A DNA stretch of 64,000 nucleotides, from NCBI RefSeq assembly GCF_003351345.1, contig NZ_QQTO01000021.1, positions 1 through 64,000 of the forward strand. The letters are read 5' to 3'. This DNA comes from Allobosea caraganae. GTDB taxonomy: Bacteria; Pseudomonadota; Alphaproteobacteria; Rhizobiales; Beijerinckiaceae. Shown piece by piece: positions 43,793 to 52,352 of this stretch (positions are counted from its first letter, which is position 1; every line of letters begins with the position of its first letter). Made by a program: the position numbers and the translations under genes. The notes beneath the pieces were generated by a model, which was given only the letters and a program-made list of their open reading frames with translations, did not search any database and was not told the origin of the DNA.

Positions 43793-44050
43793 ATGGCGCT
43801 CAAGGTGCCCGAGGATATCGAGGTCCTGGTACAGGCACGGGTCGAGGCCGGTGGCTTCGCCAGCCCCGAAGAAGTTTTGCGCGATGCGATGAAGCCGCGG
43901 CTCGATGCCGAACAGCAGCGGCAGGAGAAACTGCGCGCTGCCAGGACCAAGATCGCCGAGGGTGACGCCGATCCAGTTGACTCGGCCGCTGCCGAGGTAT
44001 CCTCCCGCCTGGATGCGCTCGCGGCGAAGCTGACTGGTCGTGCCGCATAG
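43793..44050 (+). CDS. Orphan ribbon-helix-helix (ParD-like) antitoxin
   Basis: 85-residue protein: MALKVPEDIEVLVQARVEAG then FASPEEVLRDAMKPRLD is an RHH DNA-binding fold; the remainder is a charged helical tail. No ParE toxin follows. A GTG at 43784 that overlaps the hicB stop is an alternative start adding MNN. It may be a remnant of a ParDE pair or the transcriptional partner of the short HicAB. Confidence 0.75.
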   Translation: MALKVPEDIEVLVQARVEAGGFASPEEVLRDAMKPRLDAEQQRQEKLRAARTKIAEGDADPVDSAAAEVSSRLDALAAKLTGRAA

Positions 44051-44148
44051 AAAAACATTGATCGCCTACCGCATTCAGATGACGCGCATCAGGATCGTTC
44101 GGGTCTTTTATGGCGGTCAGGACTATTCCGCCTTAATGGAGACCTGAC

Positions 44149-44688
44149 ATGCGAATTGCCAGATTGATGCGATGGGTCGCGGCCGGCGTGCTGGTCTTGT
44201 CCGCCTCCTTCGCACATGCCCAGGCGACGCCCGACGCCACGGTCAAGGCGGCCTATGCCGCGACGATCCGCAGCCTGGCCTCGACCGGGCCGAAGGCCGC
44301 GCCGCCGCCCTGGCGGCCGCCGCATCGCGACAAGCTGATGAGCAAGGGCCTGGCCGCGCTGTTCGCCCGCGACGATCTCTACTCGGAGGAGAGCGGCGAG
44401 ATGGGCCATGTCGATGCCGACCCGTTCATCAGCGGGCAGGATGGCGAGGTGAAGAGCCTGCGCGTCAGCGTGACCGAGCCGCCGGCCAATGGCCGGGCGC
44501 TGGTGACAGCGAGCTTCCTCAGCTTCAAGTCGCCGGTGAGCGTGCGCTTCCGCATGGTCGAGGAGGGCGGGAGCTGGCGCATCGACGACATCGTCAACCG
44601 CGTCGAGGGCAAGGACTATGCGGTGCGCGAGTCGTTGTCGCAGCCCTATGAGTGCGGCTCGTTCATGAAGAAGCCCTGCAAGAAGTAG
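44149..44688 (+). CDS. Secreted DUF3828-like protein
   Basis: 179-residue protein with a signal peptide (MRWVAAGVLVLSASFAHAQA). The mature part has the DUF3828 pattern: a helical start, ALFARDDLYSEESGEMGHVDADPFISGQD (in part DADPFISGQD), and the strand-rich VRFRMVEEGGSWRIDDIV. Two C-terminal Cys (ECGSFMKKPCKK) may form a disulfide. The family's role is unknown. It lies between the HicAB/RHH module and ybgC. Confidence 0.78.
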   Translation: MRIARLMRWVAAGVLVLSASFAHAQATPDATVKAAYAATIRSLASTGPKAAPPPWRPPHRDKLMSKGLAALFARDDLYSEESGEMGHVDADPFISGQDGEVKSLRVSVTEPPANGRALVTASFLSFKSPVSVRFRMVEEGGSWRIDDIVNRVEGKDYAVRESLSQPYECGSFMKKPCKK

Positions 44689-44776
44689 GGTTGCGTGGTG
44701 TGCTTTGGCGCGGCGGTTGTTCTTCGAGGCATCTCAAGGCTAAAGGTCCGGGCGACAGTCCAGCCGAAAGACCCTT

Positions 44777-45184
44777 ATGAGCGCCGTCCACCAGCTTCCG
44801 ATCCGCGTCTACTACGAGGACACCGATTTCTCCGGCGTCGTCTATCACGCCTCCTACCTGCGCTTCATGGAGCGCGGGCGCACCGAGCTGATCCGGGCGC
44901 TGGGCGTCGAGCAGCGCGAGCTGTTCGATGGCGATGCCGCGCTCGGCTTTGCCGTCAGGCACATGGCGATCGACTTTCTGAAACCTGCCGTGATGGACGA
45001 CGTGCTGACGATCGAGACCCAGGCCACTGCGGCGCGCGGAGCGACCATGGACGTGGCCCAACGCGTGCTGCGCGGCGAGGAGGTCCTGGTCACGGCGCAG
45101 GTCAAAGTCGCCTGCGTCGGCGGCGGCCGGGCTCGGCGCATTCCCGATGGGCTGAGGCGCCGGCTCGGGCTGGAAATCATCTGA
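44777..45184 (+). CDS. ybgC: Tol-Pal-associated acyl-CoA thioesterase YbgC
   Basis: 135-residue hot-dog-fold thioesterase. YYEDTDFSGVVYHASYLRFMERGR contains the catalytic Asp and the YbgC/4HBT signature (as YEDTDFSGVVYHASY). YbgC genes precede tolQ in many proteobacteria; here a TetR regulator and DUF2852 gene separate it from tolQ. It acts on short/medium acyl-CoA and has been linked to phospholipid metabolism at the Tol complex. Confidence 0.92.
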   Translation: MSAVHQLPIRVYYEDTDFSGVVYHASYLRFMERGRTELIRALGVEQRELFDGDAALGFAVRHMAIDFLKPAVMDDVLTIETQATAARGATMDVAQRVLRGEEVLVTAQVKVACVGGGRARRIPDGLRRRLGLEII

Positions 45185-45233
45185 GCCTCGGCTGGCATCG
45201 ACGCTGGCCGGCCCCCATGTTAGTGCCCGTAAC

Positions 45234-45881
45234 ATGAGCTGGAAACGCGACGAGCCCGATCAGCCGCGGGGCTACCACCACGGCAACCTCAAGGAAGCGC
45301 TGGTGCGCGCCGCGCTCGGGCTGATCGGCGAGAAGGGGCCGAGCGGCTTCACCTTCGCCGAGGCCGCGCGCATGGCCGGCGTCAGCCCGGCCGCGCCTTA
45401 CCGGCACTACCGCGACCGCGACGAGTTGCTGGCGGATGTCGCGGCGCGCGGCTTCACGGCCTTCGAGGCAGCGCTGGCGCGGGCTTGGGACGGCGGCAGG
45501 CCCGATGCCGAGGCGGCGTTCCATCGCGTCGGCCGGGCCTATCTCGCCTTCGCGCACGACCAGCCCGCCTTCTATTCGGCGATGTTCGAGGCCGGCGTCC
45601 CGCTCGATGCGAGCCCCGACCTGCGCGCCGCCGCCGACCGCTCCTTCCAGCTCCTGCGCAATGCGGCGGAGACGCTGATCGCCGACCTGCCGCAGGACAA
45701 GCGCCCGCCGGCGCTCATGATGGCGCTGCATGTCTGGGCCATGTCGCATGGCGTTGCCGCCCTATTCGGCCGCGCCGATGCCGGCCGGCGCACCTTGCCG
45801 ATGTCGGCAGCCGATCTGCTCGAAGCCGGAATGCTGATCTACTTCAAAGGCTTGGGCCTGCCGCCCGGCAAGGCTGGCTGA
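45234..45881 (+). CDS. TetR/AcrR family transcriptional regulator
   Basis: 215-residue repressor. The N-terminal HTH domain is GYHHGNLKEALVRAALGLIG, then FTFAEAARMAGVSPAAPYRHYRDRDELLADVA (in part GVSPAAPYRHYRDRDELL). The ligand domain resembles the WHG subgroup (ALHVWAMSHGVAALFG). Probable operator is the perfect palindrome at 46021-46039, 140 bp downstream, in front of DUF2852. Ligand unknown. Confidence 0.9.
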   Translation: MSWKRDEPDQPRGYHHGNLKEALVRAALGLIGEKGPSGFTFAEAARMAGVSPAAPYRHYRDRDELLADVAARGFTAFEAALARAWDGGRPDAEAAFHRVGRAYLAFAHDQPAFYSAMFEAGVPLDASPDLRAAADRSFQLLRNAAETLIADLPQDKRPPALMMALHVWAMSHGVAALFGRADAGRRTLPMSAADLLEAGMLIYFKGLGLPPGKAG

Positions 45882-45886
45882 GGCTA

Positions 45887-45935
45887 GAGCATGGCGCGAA
45901 AAAGTGGGCGCCGGTTTTTCGCGTAAGCCATGCTC
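45887..45935. repeat. Dispersed palindromic repeat, family A copy 4
   Basis: GAGCATGGC-GCGAAAAA ... TTTTTCGC-GTAA-GCCATGCTC: long arms GAGCATGGC/GCCATGCTC and inner GCGAAAAA/TTTTTCGC. It directly follows the TetR gene and could also act as its transcript end. Confidence 0.75.
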
Positions 45936-46020
45936 TGACTTTTGGCGAAGACCGCGATGCGATCTGGCACGCAAAAATTCACACGAGCCATCTTGAAAGG
46001 CTTGGCAGCTGGGTCCAGAT

Positions 46021-46039
46021 ATGTAAATGTGATTTACAT
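46021..46039 (+). promoter_or_regulatory. Perfect palindromic operator (probable TetR site) at the DUF2852 promoter
   Basis: ATGTAAAT-GTG-ATTTACAT: an 8-bp perfect inverted repeat with a 3-bp spacer, size and AT content typical of TetR-family operators. TTGGCA (46002-46007) and TAAATG (46024-46029) with a 16-base spacer could be the promoter it covers. Confidence 0.65.
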
Positions 46040-46119
46040 TCACACGGTCGGCGTCGCCGATCGGGGAGGTTGGCCTGCAGCGGCTGCCAGTCGCTGTCAT
46101 TCAGTTTCGAGAGGGATCG

Positions 46120-46575
46120 ATGCCGATCGTTGCCAAACTTGATGAATACGGGAAAGGGGCCTGGCTCGCCTTCGCGGTGCTCGGGTTCGTGGTCTGGTGG
46201 CCGCTGGGTCTGGCGACCCTGGCCTTTCTGTTCGGGAGTGGACGCATGGGACATGGTTGCGGACGTGAGCGCTACGAGCATCGGATGAGCCGGTTGCAGA
46301 GCAAGATGGATTACCTGCGCGAGCGCATGGGCGGCGGTGGCCAGCCCTGGGGCCAGGGGGGCGGTTTTGGCGGCGGCTGGGGCCGCGGCCCTGCCACCAG
46401 CGGCAACCGCGCCTTCGACGATTATCGCGAGGAGACGCTGCGGCGGCTCGAGGAGGAGCAGCGCGAGTTCCAGGACTTCCTGGGCAAGCTGCGCATGGCC
46501 AAGGACAAGGCCGAGTTCGACCAGTTCATGGCCCAGCGCCGCGACGGCGGGGAGAGCCCGGCGCCCAACGCCTGA
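46120..46575 (+). CDS. DUF2852 membrane protein
   Basis: 151-residue protein: one or two hydrophobic segments at the N-terminus (AWLAFAVLGFVVWWPLGLATLAFLFGSG, ~14-40), a Gly/Trp-rich linker (~75-100), and a charged helical C-terminal part (ETLRRLEEEQREFQDFLGKL). Matches the DUF2852 family of alphaproteobacteria, function unknown. Preceded by the palindromic operator at 46021-46039 and ended by a strong terminator, so it is a regulated single-gene unit. Confidence 0.85.
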   Translation: MPIVAKLDEYGKGAWLAFAVLGFVVWWPLGLATLAFLFGSGRMGHGCGRERYEHRMSRLQSKMDYLRERMGGGGQPWGQGGGFGGGWGRGPATSGNRAFDDYREETLRRLEEEQREFQDFLGKLRMAKDKAEFDQFMAQRRDGGESPAPNA

Positions 46576-46599
46576 TCTTCCAAGCCTCCGCTAGAATCG

Positions 46600-46629
46600 G
46601 CCCGCCTCGGCAACGAGGCGGGCTTTTTT
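46600..46629 (+). terminator. Intrinsic terminator after DUF2852
   Basis: GCCCGCCTC (46600-46608), loop GGCAAC, GAGGCGGGC (46615-46623), then six T residues. Confidence 0.92.
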
Positions 46630-46917
46630 CGTTCGTGCGCGCGGCGCTTGGCCAGCTTGGTGCCTGCGAAATTGTCGCAGGCGGCGGGGCATATACCCGG
46701 CATTAACCTTGCTGGGGGCTTAACTCGAACCCGAGCATGCGTTTCGCAGGAAACCCCGTTTCGGCCCATCTTTCGCCGGATTCACAGGCGATTGACGACA
46801 TCGGCAAATCCCCGGATCGCGGATCGGGCGGCGGCGCGGGTCACCCGCGACGCGTGCGGCGGGGCTGTGCGGGGCTTCATCAGGAAGCGCCGGGCGCCCA
46901 GGCAGAAGGATGACAGG
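46630..46917. other. Leader/promoter region of the tol operon
   Basis: About 290 bases between the DUF2852 terminator and tolQ; must contain the tol promoter. TTAACC (46703-46708) and TTAAC (46720-46724) occur but with a 13-base spacing, so no CtrA site is claimed. A TTGTCG at 46672 with TATACC at 46692 is too closely spaced for a good promoter. Confidence 0.4.
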
Positions 46918-47628
<711 letters not shown>

Positions 47629-47639
47629 GGAACTGAGAC

Positions 47640-48089
47640 ATGGGCATGTCCGCAGCATCCGGCGCCAAGGCCGGGGGACGACGCGGCCGGCGCGGCCGGC
47701 GCCACGGCGCCATCGCCGAGATCAACATGACGCCGTTCATCGACGTCATGCTGGTGTTGCTGATCATCTTCATGGTCGCAGCGCCGCTGATCGCGACCGG
47801 CGTGCCGCTCGACCTGCCGCAGACCGGCGCGAAGCCGATCAACGTCGACCAGAAGCCGGTCACCATCGCCATCGACAGCAAGGGCCAGATCTTCCTGCAG
47901 GATCAGCCGACGCTCGAGCCGGACCTGGTGAGCAAGCTCCAGGGCCTGGCCAAGCAGGGCTTCGACGAGCGCATCTACGTGCGCGGCGACAAGCAGGTCG
48001 ATTACGGGCGCGTCGCCTCGGTGATGTCGACCATCACCTCGGCGGGTTTCAAGCGCGTCGCGCTCGTCACCGAGCCGTCGACGCGCTGA
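47640..48089 (+). CDS. tolR: Tol-Pal system protein TolR
   Basis: 149-residue ExbD/TolR protein: a basic N-terminus, one transmembrane helix with the proton-carrying Asp35 in INMTPFIDVMLVLLIIFM, and a periplasmic domain ending YVRGDKQVDYGRVASVMSTI. It partners TolQ. Twelve bases after tolQ. Confidence 0.95.
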   Translation: MGMSAASGAKAGGRRGRRGRRHGAIAEINMTPFIDVMLVLLIIFMVAAPLIATGVPLDLPQTGAKPINVDQKPVTIAIDSKGQIFLQDQPTLEPDLVSKLQGLAKQGFDERIYVRGDKQVDYGRVASVMSTITSAGFKRVALVTEPSTR

Positions 48090-48121
48090 TCACGACGGCT
48101 TAAGGCGAGGGCGACTCGAGC

Positions 48122-49372
48122 GTGAAGCTTTCTACCTCCGAACCGGGAATGGCGGTCTCAGCGCTCGGCCACGTGACGTTTCTCGTCGCGGGGCTGCTGG
48201 CGTTTGCCTCGCCTGCGCCCCTGCCGGAGAACGAGGAGGCGATCGCGGTCGAGGTGATCGATCCCAGCGCGCTGAACCAGATCACGCGCGGCGAGCGCAA
48301 GGCCGAGAAGGTGCAGGAGCAGCCGCTGCCCCGCGCCGAGCGCAAGTCCGAGATCGTCGAGCGCAAGGAGCAGGGCGAGGCCAAGCAGGACACGCCGGCG
48401 CCGCCGACGCGCCCGCCCGAGCTCAAGGTCGCCGACGACAACGCGTCGGCTCCGACGCCACCGCCGCGCCCGGCCCCGCAACCGCCGAAGCCCGAGCCCA
48501 AGCCGGCGCCGGAAGCCGCCAAGGCCCCGCCGCAGAAGAGCGAGGCCCAGGCCGCGCAGGAGGCCGAGCAGAAGCGCGAGGAGCTGGCGAAGCTCACTGA
48601 GGAGGCCGAGCTGGCCTCGAAGGCGAAGAAGGCCGAGGAAGACGCCAAGGCCGCCGCCAAGGCGAAGGCCGAGGCGGACGCCAAGAAGGCTGACGCGGCG
48701 AAGGCCAAGGCTGTCGCCGACGCCAAGGCGGCCGAGGCCGCCAAGGAGAAGGACAAGGCGGAGGCCGAGGCGGCCAAGGTCGCAGCGGCCCAGGCGGCCA
48801 AGGACAAGGCCGAGGCAGACGCCAAGGCGAAGGCCGAAGCGGAGGCCAAGGCCAAGATCGCCGCCGTCGCCAAGGCCAAGGCTGAAGCCGAGGCCAAAGC
48901 CAAGCGCGAGGCCGAGGTCGCCAAGAACTTCAACGTCAACGCCATCGACAAGCTGCTGCAGTCGAAGGAGCCGGCTCAGTCGACCGGCTCGTCCGCGCCG
49001 CAGGTCAACCGCACGGCCTCGCTCGGCACCGAGCGCGGCTCGTCGCAGAAGCTCAGCCCGTCGCTGCGGGCCCAGCTCATCGGCATTATCCAGGACCAGC
49101 TGCTGAAGTGCTGGAACGTGCCGATCGGCCTGGCCAACGCCAAGGGCTCGGTCGTGCCGGCCGTGCGCATGAAGCTGAACACGGACGGCTCGCTCGTGGG
49201 TACGCCGGGCGTGATCAACTCCTCGTCCGACCCGCTTTTCCGGGTCGCCGCCGATTCCGCGCTGACGGCGACGCGCCGCTGCGCGCCGCTGCGGATTCCG
49301 GCCCAATTCGCCTCATTTTATGACGATTGGCGCGACGTCGTCGTCAATTTCGACGCAAGGGACGTGCTGTGA
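48122..49372 (+). CDS. tolA: Cell envelope integrity protein TolA
   Basis: 416 residues: one N-terminal membrane anchor (~13-30), a proline-rich stretch (~95-135), a long Ala/Lys/Glu-rich helix (~135-280) and a C-terminal TonB/TolA-like domain (~310-416) with two Cys (KCWNVP, RRCAPL). TolA links TolQR to TolB/Pal. GTG start at 48122. Its stop overlaps the tolB start. The helix is low-complexity, as in all TolA proteins, and not a true repeat array. Confidence 0.94.
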   Translation: MKLSTSEPGMAVSALGHVTFLVAGLLAFASPAPLPENEEAIAVEVIDPSALNQITRGERKAEKVQEQPLPRAERKSEIVERKEQGEAKQDTPAPPTRPPELKVADDNASAPTPPPRPAPQPPKPEPKPAPEAAKAPPQKSEAQAAQEAEQKREELAKLTEEAELASKAKKAEEDAKAAAKAKAEADAKKADAAKAKAVADAKAAEAAKEKDKAEAEAAKVAAAQAAKDKAEADAKAKAEAEAKAKIAAVAKAKAEAEAKAKREAEVAKNFNVNAIDKLLQSKEPAQSTGSSAPQVNRTASLGTERGSSQKLSPSLRAQLIGIIQDQLLKCWNVPIGLANAKGSVVPAVRMKLNTDGSLVGTPGVINSSSDPLFRVAADSALTATRRCAPLRIPAQFASFYDDWRDVVVNFDARDVL

Positions 49373-50736
49373 TCCATCGCACCGCCACCACCGCCGGGAC
49401 CCACCCGGCTCCTCGCTCCGGGCTGACGCGCCGCCACGCGCTGGCGCTCGCCGGCTCGGCCGGCTCGGCCTCGCTGCTCCTGCCTGCCGCCGCGCGGGCC
49501 GAACTCGTCATCGACCTGCGCAAGGGCACGTTCCAGCCGATGCCGATCGCCATCGCCGATTTCGGCGGCGAGAGCGGCGTGCTGGTCTCCGGCGTCATCA
49601 CCAACAACCTGAAGCGCTCCGGCTATTTCCAGCCGGTCGACAAGGCGCGCCATCCCGACAAGAACCCGGCCTTCGATTCCGTGCCGCAATTCGACGCCTG
49701 GAAGGCGATCGGCGTGCAGGCGCTGGTGACGGGCCGCGTCTCGCGCGACGGCAGCGGCCGGCTCAAGGCCGAATTCCGGCTCTGGGACGTGGTCACCGGC
49801 CAGCAGATCGACGGGCAGCAATATTTCACCGACCCGAACAACAGCCGCCGCGTCGGCCACATCATCTCGGACGCGATCTACACCAAGGTCACCGGCGTCG
49901 GCGGCTTCTTCGACACGCGCGTCGTCTTCGTCGACGAGTCCGGCCCGAAGGAGAACCGCCGCAAGCGCCTCGCCATCATGGACCAGGACGGCGCCAACGT
50001 GCGCTACCTGACCAATGGCGACGTCTCGGTGGTGACGCCGCGCTATTCGCCGGTGGCGCAGGAGGTCGCGTACATGTCGCAGCGGCTCGGCGAGCAGCCG
50101 CGCGTGCACGTGCTCAACATCGAGACCGGCCAGCGCCAGATCGTCGGCAACTTCCCCGACATGACCACGAGCCCACGCTTCTCGCCGAACGGCGCGCGCA
50201 TCGCGCTCAGCCTGCAGCAGGGCGGCAACGCCAACCTCTACGTCATCGACATCGGCTCGCGCACCACGACGCGGCTGACCTCGACCGCGGCGATCGACAC
50301 CTCGCCCTCGTTCTCGCCTGACGGCACGCAGATGGTGTTCGAGAGCGACCGCGGCGGCTCGCAGCAGCTCTACCTGATGGGCGCCGGCGGCGGCGAGGGC
50401 AAGCGCATCTCCTTCGGCCAGGGCTCCTATTCGCAGCCATCCTGGTCGCCGCGCGGAGACCTGATCGCCTTCACGCGCCAGGGCGGCGGCGGCTTCGCCA
50501 TCGGCGTGATGCGGTCGGACGGCTCCGGCGAGCGCATCCTGACCGAGGGCTTCCATAACGAGGCGCCCAACTGGGCGCCGAACGGCCAGTACCTGATGTT
50601 CTTCCGCGATCCCGGCGGCCAGTCCGGCGGCAAGCTCTACATGGTGGACATCACCGGCCGCGTCGAAGTGCCTGTGCCTACGCCTGCCTTCGCCTCCGAT
50701 CCGAGTTGGTCGCCGCTGCTGACCTCGGCTCGCTGA
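49369..50736 (+). CDS. tolB: Tol-Pal system beta-propeller protein TolB with Tat-like signal
   Basis: 455-residue periplasmic protein: an N-terminal TolB domain (~45-170) and a six-bladed beta-propeller with repeats such as [37 protein letters not shown] and [11 protein letters not shown]. The signal contains a twin arginine, [15 protein letters not shown], followed by a hydrophobic stretch ending AARA, which looks like a Tat rather than a Sec signal. GTG start overlaps the tolA stop. It interacts with Pal and TolA. Confidence 0.95.
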   Translation: MIHRTATTAGTHPAPRSGLTRRHALALAGSAGSASLLLPAAARAELVIDLRKGTFQPMPIAIADFGGESGVLVSGVITNNLKRSGYFQPVDKARHPDKNPAFDSVPQFDAWKAIGVQALVTGRVSRDGSGRLKAEFRLWDVVTGQQIDGQQYFTDPNNSRRVGHIISDAIYTKVTGVGGFFDTRVVFVDESGPKENRRKRLAIMDQDGANVRYLTNGDVSVVTPRYSPVAQEVAYMSQRLGEQPRVHVLNIETGQRQIVGNFPDMTTSPRFSPNGARIALSLQQGGNANLYVIDIGSRTTTRLTSTAAIDTSPSFSPDGTQMVFESDRGGSQQLYLMGAGGGEGKRISFGQGSYSQPSWSPRGDLIAFTRQGGGGFAIGVMRSDGSGERILTEGFHNEAPNWAPNGQYLMFFRDPGGQSGGKLYMVDITGRVEVPVPTPAFASDPSWSPLLTSAR

Positions 50737-50830
50737 CGCCTGCTCTCAACCGGGCGGGAACGATCGGCACCCAACATCGTTGACGGTATACCCGGGGCTG
50801 TGCTCCGTTCCTGCCGTTCAGGGAACCCGT

Positions 50831-51484
50831 ATGTCTCACCCATCCAGCGCGTCCGAGCCAATGCAGCCGGGCCGCTCCCATCGTCGCCTTCGCCGCTACG
50901 CCCTCCTCGCCATCGTCCTCGCCGCGTTCGGCTACTGGATATCGCCCTATGTCGCGGTGACGCGCTTCGCGCTGGCGGCCAATGCCGGCCGCACCGAGGA
51001 GATCGTCGCCAAGATCGACGTCGAGGATTTGCGCGCCGGCTTCGCCCGTCAGATCGTCAGGGCCTATATCGCGCGCAATCCGCAGGCGCGCGACCTCGAT
51101 CCGATGAGCCGGCAGGTCGTGACCAGTATCGTCGGCGGCTATGTCACGACGGTCATCGCGGACTACCTGACGCCCGACGTCATCGCCGACCTGATGGCCA
51201 AGGGCCGGCCCGCGGCGGGAGCGGCGACCCTGCTCGAGACCGGCGCGGCCGCGCCGCGGCTCGACGGCTGGCGCAATGCCTGGATGCTGTTCCGCGCCTC
51301 GGGCTTCACCGGGCCGACGCGCTTCGTGGTCGAGCCCGACCCGAGCGTGGAGGAGCAGAAGCGCTTCCGGCTGCAGTTCGCCCTGGAGCAATGGCGCTGG
51401 CTGCTGCGCTCGGTGGAGTTGCCGGAGAGCATTCTGGTCAGGCTCGCGGACGAGTTGAAGGCGAGGGTCGATCGCGAAAGCTGA
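50831..51484 (+). CDS. DUF2939 membrane-anchored protein between tolB and pal
   Basis: 217-residue protein with one N-terminal hydrophobic helix (~24-40, YALLAIVLAAFGYWISPYVA) and a soluble domain matching DUF2939: SPYVAVTRFALAANAGRTEEIVAKIDVEDLR is the family's opening (in part VDVEDLR-like KIDVEDLR). The C-terminal ~70 residues look like a separate ligand- or partner-binding sheet. It splits the usual tolB-pal pair. Function unknown; probably periplasmic. Confidence 0.75.
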   Translation: MSHPSSASEPMQPGRSHRRLRRYALLAIVLAAFGYWISPYVAVTRFALAANAGRTEEIVAKIDVEDLRAGFARQIVRAYIARNPQARDLDPMSRQVVTSIVGGYVTTVIADYLTPDVIADLMAKGRPAAGAATLLETGAAAPRLDGWRNAWMLFRASGFTGPTRFVVEPDPSVEEQKRFRLQFALEQWRWLLRSVELPESILVRLADELKARVDRES

Positions 51485-51662
51485 TGCAGGAAAGCAACAG
51501 CATCGAAATGCCGGTATTTCGCTGCAATTGGTTAACCATACGCCGCAATGCCGCCACTTCGCCTTGTTCTGGCAAGGTCTCGTTTAGGTTGACGCACCAT
51601 TGATGAACCCTACGCGAGGCCTGTCGGCCCGCCCCGTCATTTGATCGCCCCGGAGAAGAATC

Positions 51663-52172
51663 ATGCTCCCGTCCACGTTTGCCAGCGGTCGTGCCGTCCG
51701 CTTCGCCTTCGCCATCGCCGCCACGCTCGCGCTCGGCGCCTGCGCCAAGGATCAGAACGCCGATGCCGGCGGCTTCGGCGCCGGTGGCGCCGCGACCCCG
51801 GGCAGCACCCAGGACTTCGTCGTCAATGTTGGCGACCGCGTCTTCTTCGAGACCGACCAGACCGACCTGACCTCGACCGCGGTCGCGACGCTCGACAAGC
51901 AGTCGTCCTGGCTGCAGCGCTACCCGCGCTACACCTTCACCATCGAGGGCCACGCCGACGAGCGCGGCACGCGCGAGTACAACTATTCGCTCGGCTCCCG
52001 CCGCGCCCAGACCGTGCGCGACTACCTCGCCTCGCGCGGCATCCAGGGCAGCCGGATGCGCATCGTCTCCTATGGCAAGGAGCGCCCGGTCGCGGTCTGC
52101 AACGACATCTCCTGCTGGTCGCAGAACCGCCGTGCCGTAACCGTTCTCGACGGCGCCGGCGGCGGCGTCTGA
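51663..52172 (+). CDS. pal: Peptidoglycan-associated lipoprotein Pal
   Basis: 169-residue outer-membrane lipoprotein. Lipobox LGAC with Cys27, a short linker, and the OmpA-like domain with VFFETDQTDL, EGHADERGTREYN and RRAVTVL peptidoglycan-binding residues. It anchors the outer membrane to the wall and binds TolB. An intrinsic terminator follows at 52256-52290. Confidence 0.95.
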   Translation: MLPSTFASGRAVRFAFAIAATLALGACAKDQNADAGGFGAGGAATPGSTQDFVVNVGDRVFFETDQTDLTSTAVATLDKQSSWLQRYPRYTFTIEGHADERGTREYNYSLGSRRAQTVRDYLASRGIQGSRMRIVSYGKERPVAVCNDISCWSQNRRAVTVLDGAGGGV

Positions 52173-52174
52173 GC

Positions 52175-52226
52175 CCGTTTGCGAATTCTGCCGGCGAGCC
52201 CAGCGAATTCTCAAAGCGGTCTCCGC
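52175..52226. repeat. GAATTC-type repeat after pal, family E
   Basis: CCCGTTTGCGAATTCTGCC-GGCGAGCCCAGCGAATTCTC-AAAGCGGTCTC. Two GCGAATTCT units in tandem. Its two halves recur separately at ~34898-34922 and 35013-35036 around the end of ddl. Confidence 0.6.
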
Positions 52227-52255
52227 TGGCGGCAGTCTTGAGATAGTGAGCAGAC

Positions 52256-52290
52256 GCCTGCGCTTTCTTCGGTGAAAGCGCAGGCCTTTT
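52256..52290 (+). terminator. Intrinsic terminator between pal and cpoB
   Basis: Perfect 12-bp stem GCCTGCGCTTTC / GAAAGCGCAGGC with loop TTCGGT, followed by CTTTT. Strong; it separates the tol-pal transcript from cpoB. Confidence 0.88.
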
Positions 52291-52352
52291 CATATTTTGG
52301 CCGTGGTGGCGGGCTGTGATAACGCATCGTACACGGGGGCAACGCGGTTTTC

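Noticed and set aside
46703..46724. Two TTAA(C) motifs upstream of tolQ as a CtrA site
   Set aside because: The spacing is 13 bases, not 7; only half sites.
48530..48930. Ala/Lys/Glu-rich DNA repeats in tolA as a tandem repeat or CRISPR-like array
   Set aside because: Irregular units encoding the normal TolA helix; no conserved spacer pattern.
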